Assembly: GCA_034670405.1 (NCBI GenBank)
Contig: JAXDDX010000014.1
Location: 4,693,001 to 4,757,000 of the forward strand
Direction of reading: 5' to 3'
DNA from: Hoplostethus atlanticus
Taxonomy: Eukaryota > Chordata > Actinopteri > Trachichthyiformes > Trachichthyidae
DNA length: 64,000 nt
Of this stretch, positions 11,641 to 23,079 are shown in pieces. Below the pieces are notes generated by a model that saw only the letters and a list, made by a program, of their open reading frames with translations, did no database searches and was not told the DNA's origin. Every line of letters starts with the position of its first letter. The stretch's first letter is position 1. Position numbers and translations under genes: made by a program.

Positions 11641-14600
11641 GCACAAATCCTTATTAGGGTGTGCTCACAACCTGAAGGAGGTATTACTCAAGCGCAATTT
11701 CTCTGCGTGCTGTCCAAGCCTTTTTTCTGCGTTTTAGTTTAGTTTAGTTTCATTTACTTTTGAATGTTGGGGGCAGGCTCAGTGCTGGGCCATTGTGTCA
11801 ATACATTTCCCTTGTCTGAAACTGTTGTGATTGGCTGTCTGTTACCCTCTGAAGCAGAACATATTGTAGTGGCCTTCTAGCACAGAGCTACAGAAGCTCT
11901 GAGATCGAATCTGGATTCTCTTGGATTCACTAATTATCTAAGGTTGTCTAATTTCTTTCTCAATATGACTCAAGAAAAGGTGGGGGAAAAGTTTTACCCA
12001 GATCCCTTTTTTAGTTTAGTGTTAATTTAATTCCAGCTTCATAAAATTAATGTATGTGCATGCACAAAAACCAACGATCACTCATGAAACGTGGAAACCC
12101 TTGATTTGTGCTTACCCAAGTGTATCAGATGATGAATGCCAATTGTTCATAAGTTGGATGCGTGTGCCTGTTTAAGTCGATTTGCATCGGTAAACACCCT
12201 GTTCAACAGAATTAAGTACACCATGGCCCAACCATGCATGAGGCCCAATGAGTCCTGCCAGCTGAGACCACTGGTTTGAATACAGAATGCTTACATTCCA
12301 CTTAAAAAAATACTACGTCGTGTTCAGTCACGTGCATCCGCCCCAACTAACGTCGGGTTCAGACCGGTTTTGCGCTCTGCAGCGATAGTTTCGGCGTCTG
12401 GTCTATTTTTTCCGCGAGCGAATGTGTCAAGCCCGGCAAGAAGTCAGACACAGGAACGGCATACAGCATCCGGTCAATTTTCAAAATAAAACACAATTCA
12501 AAATAAAACACCCTGTATAAAATATATAATCGTTCATTAATCGTAATCGAGGTAAAATCGCCCACCCCTATTTTCAACCTAATGTGACATGCCTGGCAAA
12601 GAAAATAACCAAGATGTCCTGTTACCCCCAAACCCCCAAAAGAAACAGAACCAGTCCTTAAGGAGATCTGTAATTCTAAGTTTTTATTTTCTTATGTGTG
12701 CCTTGCTCTCACCTAACATCAAAATGTTATTATCACTGTGTGTTATCGATCACATATTGCTGACAATATCTGAGTAGACTGTGGAGTGAGACCATATGGG
12801 GTGAGAGAAGGGGCCAGATGTGGAGTGAGCGAGAAAAAGGGAATTTTATGGAGGCTATTTTTCACATGAGTACTTCTAATAATTTCTAATAAATTATATA
12901 ATTACTCCATGAGTGAAAATAATGACACGTCGACAGAGAGGCAGTAAGTGGGAAGATGAGAGATAAGAATAACAAGTAAGAAAGAACAAGGAGGTATTGG
13001 ATGATACATTACAGAAAGGTAAAAAACACCTACTTCATTTGTAATTAAATGTCACATTCACATGTGATATCAACTAAATGATAGCCCAGCCAAGAAAGAT
13101 CTTAGATTATTTACACATAGTTAGTTGCAAAAATGTATGTTGTAGAGAGAGAGAGTGGGGGAGACAGGGAGTTTGACTGATGGCTACAGTGCTGCAAGAG
13201 TCTCTTGTTTATACTCAGAGCCATGGGAGGTACCCAGTATGATACCAGGCACGGCACAGTATGTGCTGCTCCTGGAGTTGATCCACATTTATCGGGCCAT
13301 CCATGACCTGAGACAACATCAGCATACTGAATACTGTTAAAAGATAGGGTCTCAACACAGCATGATTGGTTTTTGAAGCCAAGAAAAGTCGTACAATCAA
13401 GCTGAGAACAGGTATTTACGGGGGCATTAAAGGGAAATTCAACTCATTCCAGGAGTTATTGTGTGATGAAGTGTTGTAATTTCCCTTTTTCTGTATCCAT
13501 TTTCAGCCAACCTGCCTTATCCACTTAGTGATTTCCTACATTTCCCAGAATCTCTTTCAAGAGACATGGGGGGGTTATTCATAAAATTCACTGGCAGGGT
13601 TAGCGTTAGGAACTAGACCATAATGTCATGCATTCACTAAACCCTAAGCTATGGCAAAGTCCCTGCAACTAATAGCCTAATCATTTGCCAATAAAAATTC
13701 CAAACCCGCTTATATCAACTAAATTTCTGGGGATTAAGCCGAGCAATGGCTGATGACTGACAAGATATTGTGAATTATTAGACATACAGCTTAGAGGGAA
13801 CATTGGTCCTGAATGTGATTTTATTATTTGGCTTCCAAATAGATTTCTGTCAATTTTTACTTGATCTTTGTGATGATAACAAATAAACAGAGAAAGCTGG
13901 ACTCACCAACGATGGTTGAACCTGCTGTGAAAACATTGTTTTGCCACCTCCACCCCCACCAGCCACTAAGAACAACAAATTTAGGTCAGAGGAGTGCACA
14001 GTTTACTGATGTCACGTTCCATGATTTCTCGGTAATGAAGTCCTTCAAACTTTATCTCTCGCTTGCACTTGGGGCCGCCATAGTGCAAACTTGCCTAATA
14101 GAACCAGGGACTAATATATCCTCACTGCAGTGTTTTCTGTGCCACTGTAATAATTATTGCTTGTTCAGTGATTATTGATCAATTAATTATCAATTCACAA
14201 AAACAATTTACACAGCAATTAATTAAACGGACATTTAAATGACACAATTAACAAAACTGTTTGTAAAACAATCAGTAAAATTAGTCAATTAATAATTCCT
14301 TATCATAATTCTGTCTTTAATCAATAAATAGATTACTAAAGTTTAAAAATCTATTTGCAAATTTTTTTTAAATTATACATTTTACTTTTTGTCATTCCAT
14401 TTACTAAGGTGTTATCTTATTAATTTATCTCACAATTTATTTGTTGACAGCTTTACCAGTTACACTTTCAGCTTGGGCCTCAATGCATTATTAGACAAAC
14501 TTTTTTGACATATTTATATTTGACATACACCCAATGTGCCACACTAATAATAATAGAGAGTATAACCCACAGAGAAGTAACAAGAACCCTCATTAGCCAC

Positions 14601-14682
14601 CTATGCAATACTCACTCTTACAAATTACTGGATTTACTGCACTACTGTTGGATGAGTTGAGGAGGATTGTGATGACACATGG
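11641..14682. other. Non-coding stretch with possible transposon-end fragments
   Basis: No gene. A CpG-containing patch at about 12310-12430 is followed by a segment ending AAAATCGCCCACCCCTA at 12555-12571. That resembles the terminus of fish hAT-type repeats (reverse-complement TAGGGGTGGGCGAT), but no partner end was found. The region 14160-14430 is strongly AT-rich with repeated TTAATTAAT-like motifs. Small frames at 13.1-13.4 and 13.86-14.18 kb are unrecognised. Confidence 0.45.
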
Positions 14683-14685
14683 TTA

Positions 14686-15944
14686 GGCCGGGCTCACACT
14701 AGAGGATAATTGGGCCGATTTATCCCCGATTTGGCCCTCCCGACAATTGGCGGAGTGATCTGGACGGGACCTTGTTCGGCATCGATGTTCGGCACCGATT
14801 ATCTGGTAATGTGAGCGGTTTACAGATCCAATCGTAAACCTCCAGATCTGCTTGGGGACGCATCGGGGCCGGCCCGATAATATCAAACATGTTTGATATC
14901 TAGGATTTAAAATCGGCATGATTACGTCACTGCTTTCCGAGCGGGACCACAATAGCCAATGAGAGAGACAATCTACAAGGACACGGAAGTGAATGAAGAA
15001 ACAACAACAAACTGTTGTACTGGTGCGTTGGACAGCTGAGATGGAGGAAAGGCCTGTCGATATGTGGCAAGAACACGACTGCCTATATAATGTGTCTTCC
15101 AAGCACGGGCGCCAGATTAATTTCAGAAGTGCGGGGGCCAAAAAGAGTGTATGTGTGACTGTGTATGTGTAGCGGTAGATAGACCGGAGACTCGCACTAA
15201 ACTTCTGCGGAGTAACTATAGCTTGCTTGCACCACAGGCTGGCGGACGCCGTCATCTCCACATTTGGAGAAAGTTACAAACTGTTTGACAGCAGCAAAGA
15301 ATTAACCGCTCTCTATTTTTGTACCAATTTGCATTAAAGTACCTTTCTCTTTGGCCAAACGATGTTGACATGTTTGCAGAAGCATATTTGCAATATTGAT
15401 AGTTAAGGTTAGTTCAGCTAGTTTAACGGCTCACTGTAAACAAGGTAACACACATCACAGCATTGAAACTATTTTATTGGTTGCAATGTACACTATGCAT
15501 TTGATTCTGTCCTCTTTGATTGGATTAAAATGTAAATATTCCCGTTTTATGTCTATGCTTTATTTTACCTAATGTGGGCGGGAATGAATGAAACGTCTTT
15601 TACCTTACGTGTTGCAATATAGGGGCATTTGAGGGGATACAGTGATTCTTTCTCACTGCAAAGCATAAGTAAAGCAAGTTGCACCGGCTTCACCATGCCA
15701 GTCTACATTTTGTTTACATTTACTTCCCCATGAGATCACGTGAGGCGGTGCATTCAGGCTCCCTCTGGCACGATAATCTTAGTAATATCCTCTAGTGTGT
15801 GATGCACCATTATTTTCAGATCTTGTAGTCTGTGCGTGTTTGAGATTAGAGAGAAGAACATCTGTGAAGATTCTCCTCATGTGCGTGATGCAACACGATT
15901 TCAAAATCGGTTAGGATTTTAAAACCTGTGATGTGAGCCCAGCC
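14686..15944. mobile_element. PIF/Harbinger-type transposon remnant with MADF ORF fragment
   Basis: A 1259-bp element bounded by GGCCGGGCTCACA on the left and TGTGAGCCCAGCC on the right (inverted, one mismatch). It is flanked by the duplicated TTA at 14683-14685 and 15945-15947. The 3-bp TTA duplication and an internal MADF-type ORF fit the PIF/Harbinger superfamily. The nuclease ORF is absent. A second copy of the subterminal motif, ATCCTCTAGTGTGTGATG near 15787-15805, mirrors ACACTAGAGGAT at the left end. This means that the right side is composite, with one end nested inside or extended beyond another. A perfect 20-bp palindrome lies inside at 14880-14899. Confidence 0.75.
15023..15130 (+). 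pseudogene. MADF-domain protein fragment of the Harbinger element
   Basis: A short in-frame stretch reads VRWTAEMEERPVDMWQEHDC and then LYNVSSKHGRQINF. The W, the acidic E-E-R, the WQEHxCLYxVSSK core and the spacing are those of the first helix and following segment of MADF (Myb/SANT-like) DNA-binding domains, such as the accessory protein of PIF/Harbinger elements. The domain is cut off after about 40 residues: the downstream sequence loses the pattern and no full-length frame remains. Its position inside terminal repeats with a TTA duplication supports a transposon origin. Confidence 0.65.
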
Positions 15945-15947
15945 TTA

Positions 15948-16011
15948 GTTAGCATTCAATCTGGTCTGCTAGACCAGGCAAAACTTTAGGTGTTAGCAAC
16001 ATGCTCTAGCC
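15948..16011. other. Short spacer with 8-bp hAT target duplication (left copy)
   Basis: The spacer between two transposons ends with CTCTAGCC at 16004-16011, the left target-site duplication of the adjacent hAT MITE. Confidence 0.7.
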
Positions 16012-16186
16012 CAGTGGTTCTCAACCCTGGTCCTCGGGGCCCACAGCCCTGCTGGTTTTCATTCCAGCCATCTCATCAGGGGCTGATTGACACCTGGCAC
16101 ACCAGGTGAATCCAATTAACTACCTGGTAGAAGAGAAAACCAGCAGGAGGGCTGTGGGCCCCGAGGACCAGGGTTGAGAACCACTG
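16012..16186. mobile_element. hAT MITE, 175 bp, with intact ends
   Basis: A short non-autonomous hAT element. It begins CAGTGGTTCTCAACCCTGG and ends with the reverse complement. The inverted repeats run about 50 bp and differ by a single 3-bp indel. The 8-bp duplication CTCTAGCC is perfect on both sides (16004-16011, 16187-16194). CAGTGGTTCTCAA is the classic Charlie-like hAT terminus. The near-identical arms and perfect duplication indicate a young insertion; single-stranded, it would fold into a long hairpin. Confidence 0.92.
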
Positions 16187-16539
16187 CTCTAGCCTACTGA
16201 TTAGTGATAGTGTGTGGGTGAGAATTCAGGCCAACAGGTAGACACTAATTAATTTGATTAATTACCTTTTTTAAATTACTTTATGATGTTTTAGTAATTA
16301 TGTCATTTAAATGTAAATTTCATTGTATATCTGTTATTTATCTATTAATTAATCTATAATAATGAATAACAAGGTGATACAGAAAAACCTCCGTTGCGAT
16401 ATGGGGACATGAATAATGTCTCTTGTGTGTCTGTATCAATTTAGTGTCTATTTATGTTGTCTGTGTATGTGGTATTTTTGGTGATTTGTTATGTTCTTTT
16501 AATGGGGTTTTATTTTTTATGTTTTATGTTATGCTATTA

Positions 16540-16655
16540 TTCATTTTTTGGTGTGTTTTATTATGTGTTTTCACTGTGTTTTTCTATTTTAAATCCTCTG
16601 CAAATTTCCTTTAAAGGACAATAAAATTTGAATTGAATTGAACTGGATTGAATGA
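16540..16655 (+). mobile_element. 3' end of a non-LTR retrotransposon (LINE/SINE tail)
   Basis: The segment GCAAATTTCCTTTAAAGGAC is followed by AATAAAATTTGAATTGAATTGAACTGGATTGAA. That is, a conserved retroelement tail followed by a short tandem repeat based on GAATT, typical of fish LINE/SINE 3' ends. The 5' part is truncated or too diverged to delimit. The clade is not determined. Confidence 0.55.
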
Positions 16656-17121
16656 TTTGTCTAGAAAGATGCACAATCAGGTGTCATGGTGGTTGAGTGG
16701 ACTAAATCATTCTTCTCAAAAACTGTTTTACAGTTATATATCTCTCTCTATATATATACTTATATCCAAAACTAGATCATTTGCTTTGCCATCTCTCCTT
16801 CCTTCATTGTTCATTTTCACTCTATTATTTGAAAAAGAACCAACCTCCCTGCAAACATTTTTTAAATGAAATGAAACTACTGTACTCCCACACACAGATT
16901 TTCACTAATACTCAATGTCAGGAATTTGGCATGTCAGTGGCTTTGTGGTATAATACCCTCCCTGAGTGAATTGAGGAAGGATACTGAAGAGTGGTTAGTA
17001 TTTTCAAAACTGCTTGCATATAAAATTAGTACGAAAACCAAGGCACAAAGAAAGAAAAAAACTTGTATTGTTATGGCTGCCATACATGTTGCAGCAAAGT
17101 TTAAACCATTTAGACTTGTAC

Positions 17122-17325
17122 AGGGCACGGCCGACTGGGAGGAGACCTCGAGGTAGACCCAGGACATGTTGGAAGGACTACATCTCACTGGCCTGGGAGC
17201 ACTTGGGGATCCCCCAACAGGAGCTGGAGGAAGTTGCTAGGGAAAAGGACGGCTGGGCTGCTCTGTTTTCCCAGTTGCCACAGCAAGCCTGACATGATAA
17301 GCAACTAGAAAATGGATGGATGGAG
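17122..17325 (+). mobile_element. LINE ORF2 C-terminal remnant with (ATGG)n tail
   Basis: In + orientation the sequence encodes GRRPRGRPRTCWKDYISLAW, HLGIPQQELEEVAREKDGWA and a short end SQLPQQA with a stop at 17290-17292. The arginine/proline-rich RPRTxWxDY block followed by a helical EELEEVAxxRxxW block is a hallmark of the extreme C-terminus of LINE reverse-transcriptase polyproteins in fish. The tail AAAATGGATGGATGGAG follows directly. This is a 5'-truncated, dead copy; the LINE clade is uncertain. Confidence 0.75.
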
Positions 17326-18091
17326 ATTGATGAGAATAACTTATCATATAATCCAAAAGATATTTGCTGAAAATGTAATGTAATAACATAATATTTTAAA
17401 ATGTAACCAACAAATTACAGTGATTGTTGACTGCCCAATTCTGTAGTTATGCTGTGTGACTGGGGATCCAGAGTAACACCCTACCAAGTGTAAACCTTTC
17501 AGACCTCTGTGTGTAGTTCTGACAGTTGTTTCAAAGCACCAAAATAGTAATTTTCCCTTCCAGCTGGTTGTGTTCCTTCCAGTTGGAGAGTATTTCAGTT
17601 CTTTAGCTATTTCAGCAGAGCAAGCTTTTTGTTGTGCTCAATGGTAAATTGGCAAGGCAGCATCAGTAAGATTGAAACCATTTATCTGTGAAGCATTCCA
17701 ATGCTTCAGAAAGCAATGCTACTACAGCCCAGCCTCTGCTGCCAGACTAGAAGTCTCAGAACTAAAGAAGGAAAGAAATTCAACCCCATGATTTTGCTAA
17801 TATTTCTCTACTCAAAATTAGATACCTCATCAGTCAGCCCAGAAGACAGTGTCCATTTTCTTTGGTGAGGCTGATGGATAATAGCAAGCTGATTCTTTAA
17901 TAATTAGAGGAATTCACACCGCTAATTACCAGTATACAATCCTTTGCCTATCACAACACTGTAATGGATGTGCCTCTGGGAGACATACAAAGATGGGTTC
18001 AATATTAGGTTGGGTGGTAATTTTCCTGTGAAATAACATCACAGACCAACGAGAGAGCACTGCCGAAACTGCTCTGCTAATTATATACTGT
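17326..18091. other. Non-coding stretch, no gene recognised
   Basis: Unique-looking AT-rich sequence without coding signals, ending at the 8-bp target duplication ATCATGAA (18092-18099) of the next element. Confidence 0.5.
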
Positions 18092-18099
18092 ATCATGAA

Positions 18100-18385
18100 C
18101 AGTGTTAGAAAATGTAATATATTCCTCTTTACCCGTTACTCATTTCAAAAGTAATACTATTACTTTACTTATTATTCCCTCGGTGAAATAATTGGTTATA
18201 TTACTTTTCTGTTACATGCTTGGTTTATTAAAGTTAAATGTAATGTTGTAATGATTTATATATACCCGATTGGTAACTGTAATGATATTACTGAAATTGA
18301 AATAGTAATTTGTTACACTCCTCGTTACTGAAGAAAGTAATAATATTACTGTAATAAGACTGAGCTACGCATTACTGCTCATCAC
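18100..18385. mobile_element. hAT-type MITE, 286 bp, AGTAATATTACT-rich
   Basis: The element begins CAGTGTTAGAAAATGTAAT. Its interior has many TAATATTACT/AGTAAT motifs in both orientations and it ends GCATTACTGCTCATCAC. A perfect 8-bp duplication ATCATGAA flanks it (18092-18099, 18386-18393). The CAGTGTT start and GTAAC/GTTAC-rich body are typical of a very common fish hAT MITE group. The right terminus appears to lack the final TG of a canonical CACTG end. Confidence 0.75.
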
Positions 18386-18393
18386 ATCATGAA

Positions 18394-19749
18394 TGCCCTG
18401 TACCCAATTTACATCAGTGGTTTCCAAGGAACCACATTTTCAAAGAGATGTTTCTCTCAGCCCACACTGTTCTTATTGACTCCTTGACAAGCTGACAAAA
18501 GTAAAAGTTAGCATGACACTGTAATAACAGAACATAGAACAAGGGGGCACCCAATTCAGTCATGTCACATAAGAATAGACGTGGTAAAGAAGCATCTCAT
18601 GTGAAGTTTGAATGGCCCTCCAAGTGCACCAGTGATGAGAAGTGTTCATTTTCATTATTCACCCCTGAAAATGCTGTGAGTTCAAAATGGTGTGATTGCA
18701 CTGATGGTCATGTTGAGTCACAGCTCAAAGCAATGTTTATTGTTATTATAGTTAACTGAAGACAGGTGGGAAGAGCAATATTTCAAGAGAAAGCGTGCAA
18801 GATGAGGTGTATCGAAGTACGTTTAAAAGGTGCGTAGTATAGTTGAAAGAGACTAAGCCTGGGAGACTGAGATGTTTATGGAAGTGGGTGTGGGTTAAGG
18901 AGGATTATGATGGCGTCACTGATACACTATTTATTGGATGTGACAAACTTACAAGCCCTGAAGGTGTACAGCAGGGATGGAAAGAGAAAAGGAAGGACAG
19001 GTGGAGGGATGGAGGGAAGGCTCAGGAAGCAGATGAATTGCGTAGGCAGGGACACAGGAAAGACAGAATGTGTAATGTATGTAGCAGATGTGCCAGTTGT
19101 GAGCTCGCTGTTTGCTTACAATGTTTTGCCATTGTGCCATTGACTTTTGAATTATTTGGCTGACAAGGTGCACTGGATGAATGGCATAGTCAAGAGGCAG
19201 TAATTGGAAAAGGAAATAGAAATGCAGAAAAAAAAGGAAGAACTTTTCATCTGTCAAGGTCAGAACAGAGCTGTTGAAGGATTAATAAATAGAAAGAAGA
19301 GCTCAAGGGTTGATCACAGTGAGTAAAATGGAGGGGAGAAGATAGAAGACGGAAGCTGGTAATTTCATGGCTTCTGGCCCACTGATATCTCTTCCTGACA
19401 TCTTTGCATCCTCTGTTGATACATGCAGGCAATGTGCACATGATGCTATTTCACTGCCTTTATGTCTTTCTTCCTTTGAGCATTTCCTCCCTTGCTCTTG
19501 ATAAATGACTCTGTCTGTGGCTCAGCAATGACAGATGACAGCGATGAGTGGGGAAAGGAAAGCACATTATAGGGCAGCACTCCTAACAGTTCAATGTATG
19601 TAGCTATAGAGTCTTCTAAAATAGGGAGATGTTTTGTCACAGTTTCAATTTCGTATCCTCCCCCTCACTGATTTGAGATGTACCTTCAGGAGCTCTTCAT
19701 CAGTGGACTTTGAGTTCATGTCTTGTCATGTTAACATGTCTTTGTCCCT
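18394..19749. other. Non-coding stretch upstream of SYT7 exon 2
   Basis: No recognised gene. Purine-rich at 18950-19060 and 19200-19340. The small frames on both strands are mutually overlapping and have no recognisable domains. Confidence 0.45.
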
Positions 19750-19848
19750 GTGCTGTTTTTAATGTTTCATATATTGTTGTGCAGCGCCTTGTAACATTTG
19801 TTTTAATAGGCGCTCTATAAATAAAGTGTACTTACTTACTTACTATGT
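19750..19848 (+). mobile_element. SINE/LINE 3' tail ending in (CTTA)n
   Basis: The sequence runs GTGCAGCGCCTTGTAACATT, then a T-rich spacer, then AGGCGCTCTATAAATAAAG, and ends TACTTACTTACTTACT. The GCGC-CTTTGTAACATTTG...GGCGCTATATAAATAAA pattern with a terminal tetranucleotide repeat is a widespread fish retroelement 3' end. Only the tail is clear; a 5' end cannot be placed. It inserted about 70 bp upstream of SYT7 exon 2. Confidence 0.7.
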
Positions 19849-19872
19849 GTCCCATTTTATGAATAAATGCAC

Positions 19873-19875
<3 letters not shown>

Positions 19876-19909
<34 letters not shown>
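19876..19909 (+). repeat. (TC)17 microsatellite forming the exon 2 polypyrimidine tract
   Basis: Seventeen TC units end 8 bases before the exon boundary, leaving only GCTCTCAG between the repeat and exon 2. The repeat therefore is the polypyrimidine tract of this 3' splice site. Confidence 0.95.
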
Positions 19910-19912
<3 letters not shown>

Positions 19913-19917
19913 CTCAG

Positions 19918-20021
19918 GCTCAGTGTCTCTCAGTGTATTCCTGGTGTCTGTTGCGTTGACAGTATGTGCCATTTGGCTTGTAGCTCTATGTGGCGTCTGC
20001 ACCTGGTGTCAACGTAAACTG
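19918..20021 (+). CDS. SYT7: Synaptotagmin-7, coding exon 2 (transmembrane anchor)
   Basis: This exon encodes the single membrane-spanning segment of SYT7, which anchors the protein in lysosomal, vesicle or plasma membrane with both C2 domains in the cytosol. It is 104 nt long: two bases complete a codon begun in exon 1, then 34 codons. The hydrophobic run begins SVSLSVFLVSVALTV and ends in a cysteine cluster, CGVCTWCQRKL, that matches the conserved palmitoylated juxtamembrane motif of SYT7 (human CGLCHWCQRKL, recalled). The acceptor is CTCTCAG|GC and the donor is CTG|GTAAGT (consensus). The preceding exon with the start codon was not found in the window. A stop soon after the donor confirms that the splice is needed. 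Confidence 0.93.
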
Positions 20022-20218
20022 GTAAGTGACAAAGCTTGTGACTTAAACTTCACCAAAAAAGGAAAGCTGTTACATTTTAGATTATGTCACACACATATAC
20101 CAAAATATACCACAATATCGCTTACATTGCTTGGTTTAGGAGTTATTAGTTTGAAATTTTCCTCATAAAAGAACTACTATAAAATGTGTGAGAGAGAGAA
20201 AGACATATACAGACACAC

Positions 20219-20283
20219 ACATACACACACACATACACAGCTATGTGTATACTATATGTGTGTGTGTATGTGTGTGTGTATGT
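20219..20283. repeat. CA/TG inverted repeat, hairpin-forming
   Basis: A CA-type tract (20219-20239) is the exact reverse complement of a TG-type tract (20263-20283). Both interrupting T/A positions also match across the 23-base loop. Confidence 0.85.
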
Positions 20284-21449
20284 TTAGGTGTTTGGTTTAT
20301 AAAGTAAAACTAGATGTGTAAACATATGGTAAAACAACTTGGTAAAATAATAACCATAGATGAAATGTGCTCAGTTTCATTGACTGAAATTGTAAAGACC
20401 TGTCCTACTTAATTGAAAATCTAATTTAAATTAGGACTATAGAATATCTCAGAAACTGCTAAACCAGGCAAGACTTGGTCTGCTGTAAAAAAACTATGCA
20501 ATATATGTGTGTGAGAGCTTTGGCCATTTTTGCCTTGGGGAATGGAGAAACATTAAGACTTTTTCTTTTCCTTTTTAAATATCAAGTCATTGTCAAAATA
20601 AAGTCCTCTTGTCATAAAAATGTCCTCTTCCCTTGTCTCTTCGATCTCCATCATCTTCATCTTCCTCCTGTTATTCCGCCATGCAATGCAATGTAGAGCA
20701 TGTAGGATTCATTAGTAGACTAATGTGGCGAATGACAAGTTAAGATATGCTTTCTTTGGTTCTGAATACCAATCAAAGACTAAATTAGCACCTAGTTCAA
20801 CTCACAGAGAAGTCTTTAATCTCCTTTTTAATCACCATTACTTAATACTTATGTTAGTTAAGTTAACAAGTTTGACACATGAAAAAGAATTTAAACTTTT
20901 GGTATCAGTCTACCCTTATAATAATGAATGAATGAATAAACATGAATGAATAGTGAACAACTTCTTCTGATGTAGGCAGAACAAGTTTTACATCCTTTTA
21001 CATTTTGTTTGTAATTAATCACATTTGGTTCTCTTGAACACACATTTGTCCCCACCACCTTGTGCCATACAGTCCTAACATGAAAACATGAAAAACACCA
21101 TGGTATTGAAGTTGGATGGCCGTTGTGTGGACCGATTTCTTGTGATGATTCCATGACCTTGAAGCATAGGTGTCATGGAGATGCTGTATGCTTGGCCATG
21201 ATGGCAAACATGATCAGAAACCTTCAGCACGCTATGTAAACATGGCTTTGTGCTTTGAGCTGTGTGCAAGGCATGGCTGCTTGCTGCCAGTCCCATGCTA
21301 ATAATTCACATGCTAACGAGCATCACTCTGAGCTACTGGCTGCTGCTGAGCAACTGTAATTCTTCCTATACATTTGATCTGCTTGCTTTTTCTACAGACA
21401 CTATTTACTGCTTTCCTCCCTTTCATACGCTGTCTCCCTTTTGGCCTGC

Positions 21450-21585
21450 TCTCTCTCTCTGTCTGTCTCTCTGTCGCTCTGTCTCTCTCTCTCTGTCTCG
21501 CTGTCTCTCTCTCTCTGTCTGTCTGTCTGTCTGTCTTTCTCTCTCTCTATCTGTCTGTCTCTCATACTCTCTATCCCTCTCTTTC
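21450..21585 (+). repeat. TCTG/TC low-complexity tract
   Basis: Interleaved TCTC and TCTG units. The serine/leucine-rich and reverse arginine/glutamate-rich open frames over this stretch are by-products of the repeat, not genes. Confidence 0.9.
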
Positions 21586-23038
21586 TAGCTGTTCCCACTC
21601 TTTCCCCCCTCTGTCATCCTCCCTCCTCCTCACTCTCTCACTGTCTGTTTGCGGAGCGAGGGGAGCACAGCAGTTGATAAAACATGCAGAAGCCTAGATT
21701 TGTCAGGGTTATTGAAAGGATACACAGTTAAGTAAGATGGGGGTTGAGCACTAGCATACATAAGACCTAGCTTTTACCTTTACAGTCTCTTCATAAGTCA
21801 CCAGCATTATGAAGCGTGTTTAGTACCGCTAATAATGAAATAACCATTCTTATCATTGTTGTGGATTAACAGAACAAAGCCCAGTGAACCTGGTGAACAA
21901 ACCCATTAGCCTATCATCCATTGCTTATCTTTGTTTACCCTCTTACTATCTCTGTCTTTGTATTTATGTCACCCTCCCTCTCACTTTACACCGAAACCTG
22001 GTTTGGTCTGGTTTGCATATGTCCCTTTGCCACTTTATCTCCATGTCCTTGTCAGAATGTCACCGATTTCTTTTACCCAGGTTCATCCCTTTCTGCCCTC
22101 TTCCCTCCTGCCACTGTGCTTTCCCCTTCATTGTCCTTGTCTCTTTTTTTGTATCTTCTGTATCATCTTCTTTTTATTGTTATTTGCTCAACCCATTCAA
22201 ATGTTCCACATAACTGAAAGTAAAAAATACTCCCAGATAAAAAAAAGACACGTCTAGCTTATGAGAATATGAAACAATCAGTAAAGTACTGAGCAGATAA
22301 CTAATTGCCTCTGAGCAGTCTCAGAAACACCAATGTTACATTTGTGACCTTAAAAAAGCTTGAGACATTCAGGGGGGAAAAAGTGTGTATAGAACAGCAT
22401 TGGTGGAAGATGAAGATGTCAGGAATTGGTCTCATGCCATTGGTTGTTTTATGGGAGTGTTGGGGGAGGAGAGTAGGAGGAGAAGGGGAAAAAGGGAGTG
22501 AGAAAGGCAGAGGGAAGAGAAGGCACAGGGGCATGGAGATAGGGAGGAAGAGAGAGGGCTGTTGGTGGGTGTTGAATATCCTGGTGTGTGACAGACATGA
22601 TGACAGCAGGACTGCGGAGGACACTCTAGAGGATAGCAGCACCCACACCAGAGCCCACCTCCTCCCCTCATCTTCTCCTCTCTCCCTCTCACATCATCCT
22701 CTGATATATTGCCTTTCTCCTCCCCATCTTATGTGACATCTTAACTCCCCATGCCCTACTCTCTACTTTCAAACCATCTTTATCCTGTCACACTCTTTCT
22801 CACATTCCCCTTCTACTCTCTCAACATGCACAGTTGCTTCTCTCGTCCCCCTCCTCCCCATTTTTCACATCCTCCCACTCCCAGTCAATGTTGTACCTTC
22901 TCTCTCTTCCCTGCTCTCCTCTCAGCCTCCTGAAGATTTTATGATAGTGTTTAATGATAGATGAGCTGCACTTGATAGCATATTCTTGACTGCTAGAAAT
23001 CTATGCTGCTCTGAGTCCCTGAATCCAATATGATTCTG

Positions 23039-23039
23039 T

Positions 23040-23076
<37 letters not shown>
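23039..23076 (+). repeat. (TG)n microsatellite
   Basis: About eighteen uninterrupted GT units within the intron. Confidence 0.95.

Positions 23077-23079
<3 letters not shown>

Noticed and set aside
12520..12575. hAT-like terminus
   Set aside because: Only one end (CGCCCACCCCTA) is visible; no partner end or target duplication, so not called as an element.
14683..15261. 192-codon open frame on the - strand
   Set aside because: It runs antisense through the Harbinger element and across the MADF fragment, which reads correctly on the + strand. Composition is unlike a protein (Cys/Ser/Thr-rich) and no domain is visible.
21262..21697. Ser/Leu/Cys-rich + frames and Arg/Glu/Asp-rich - frames
   Set aside because: They are translations of the TCTG/TC repeat. 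The same applies to frames at 30.5, 32.3, 34.4, 43.4, 50.5 and 56.5 kb.
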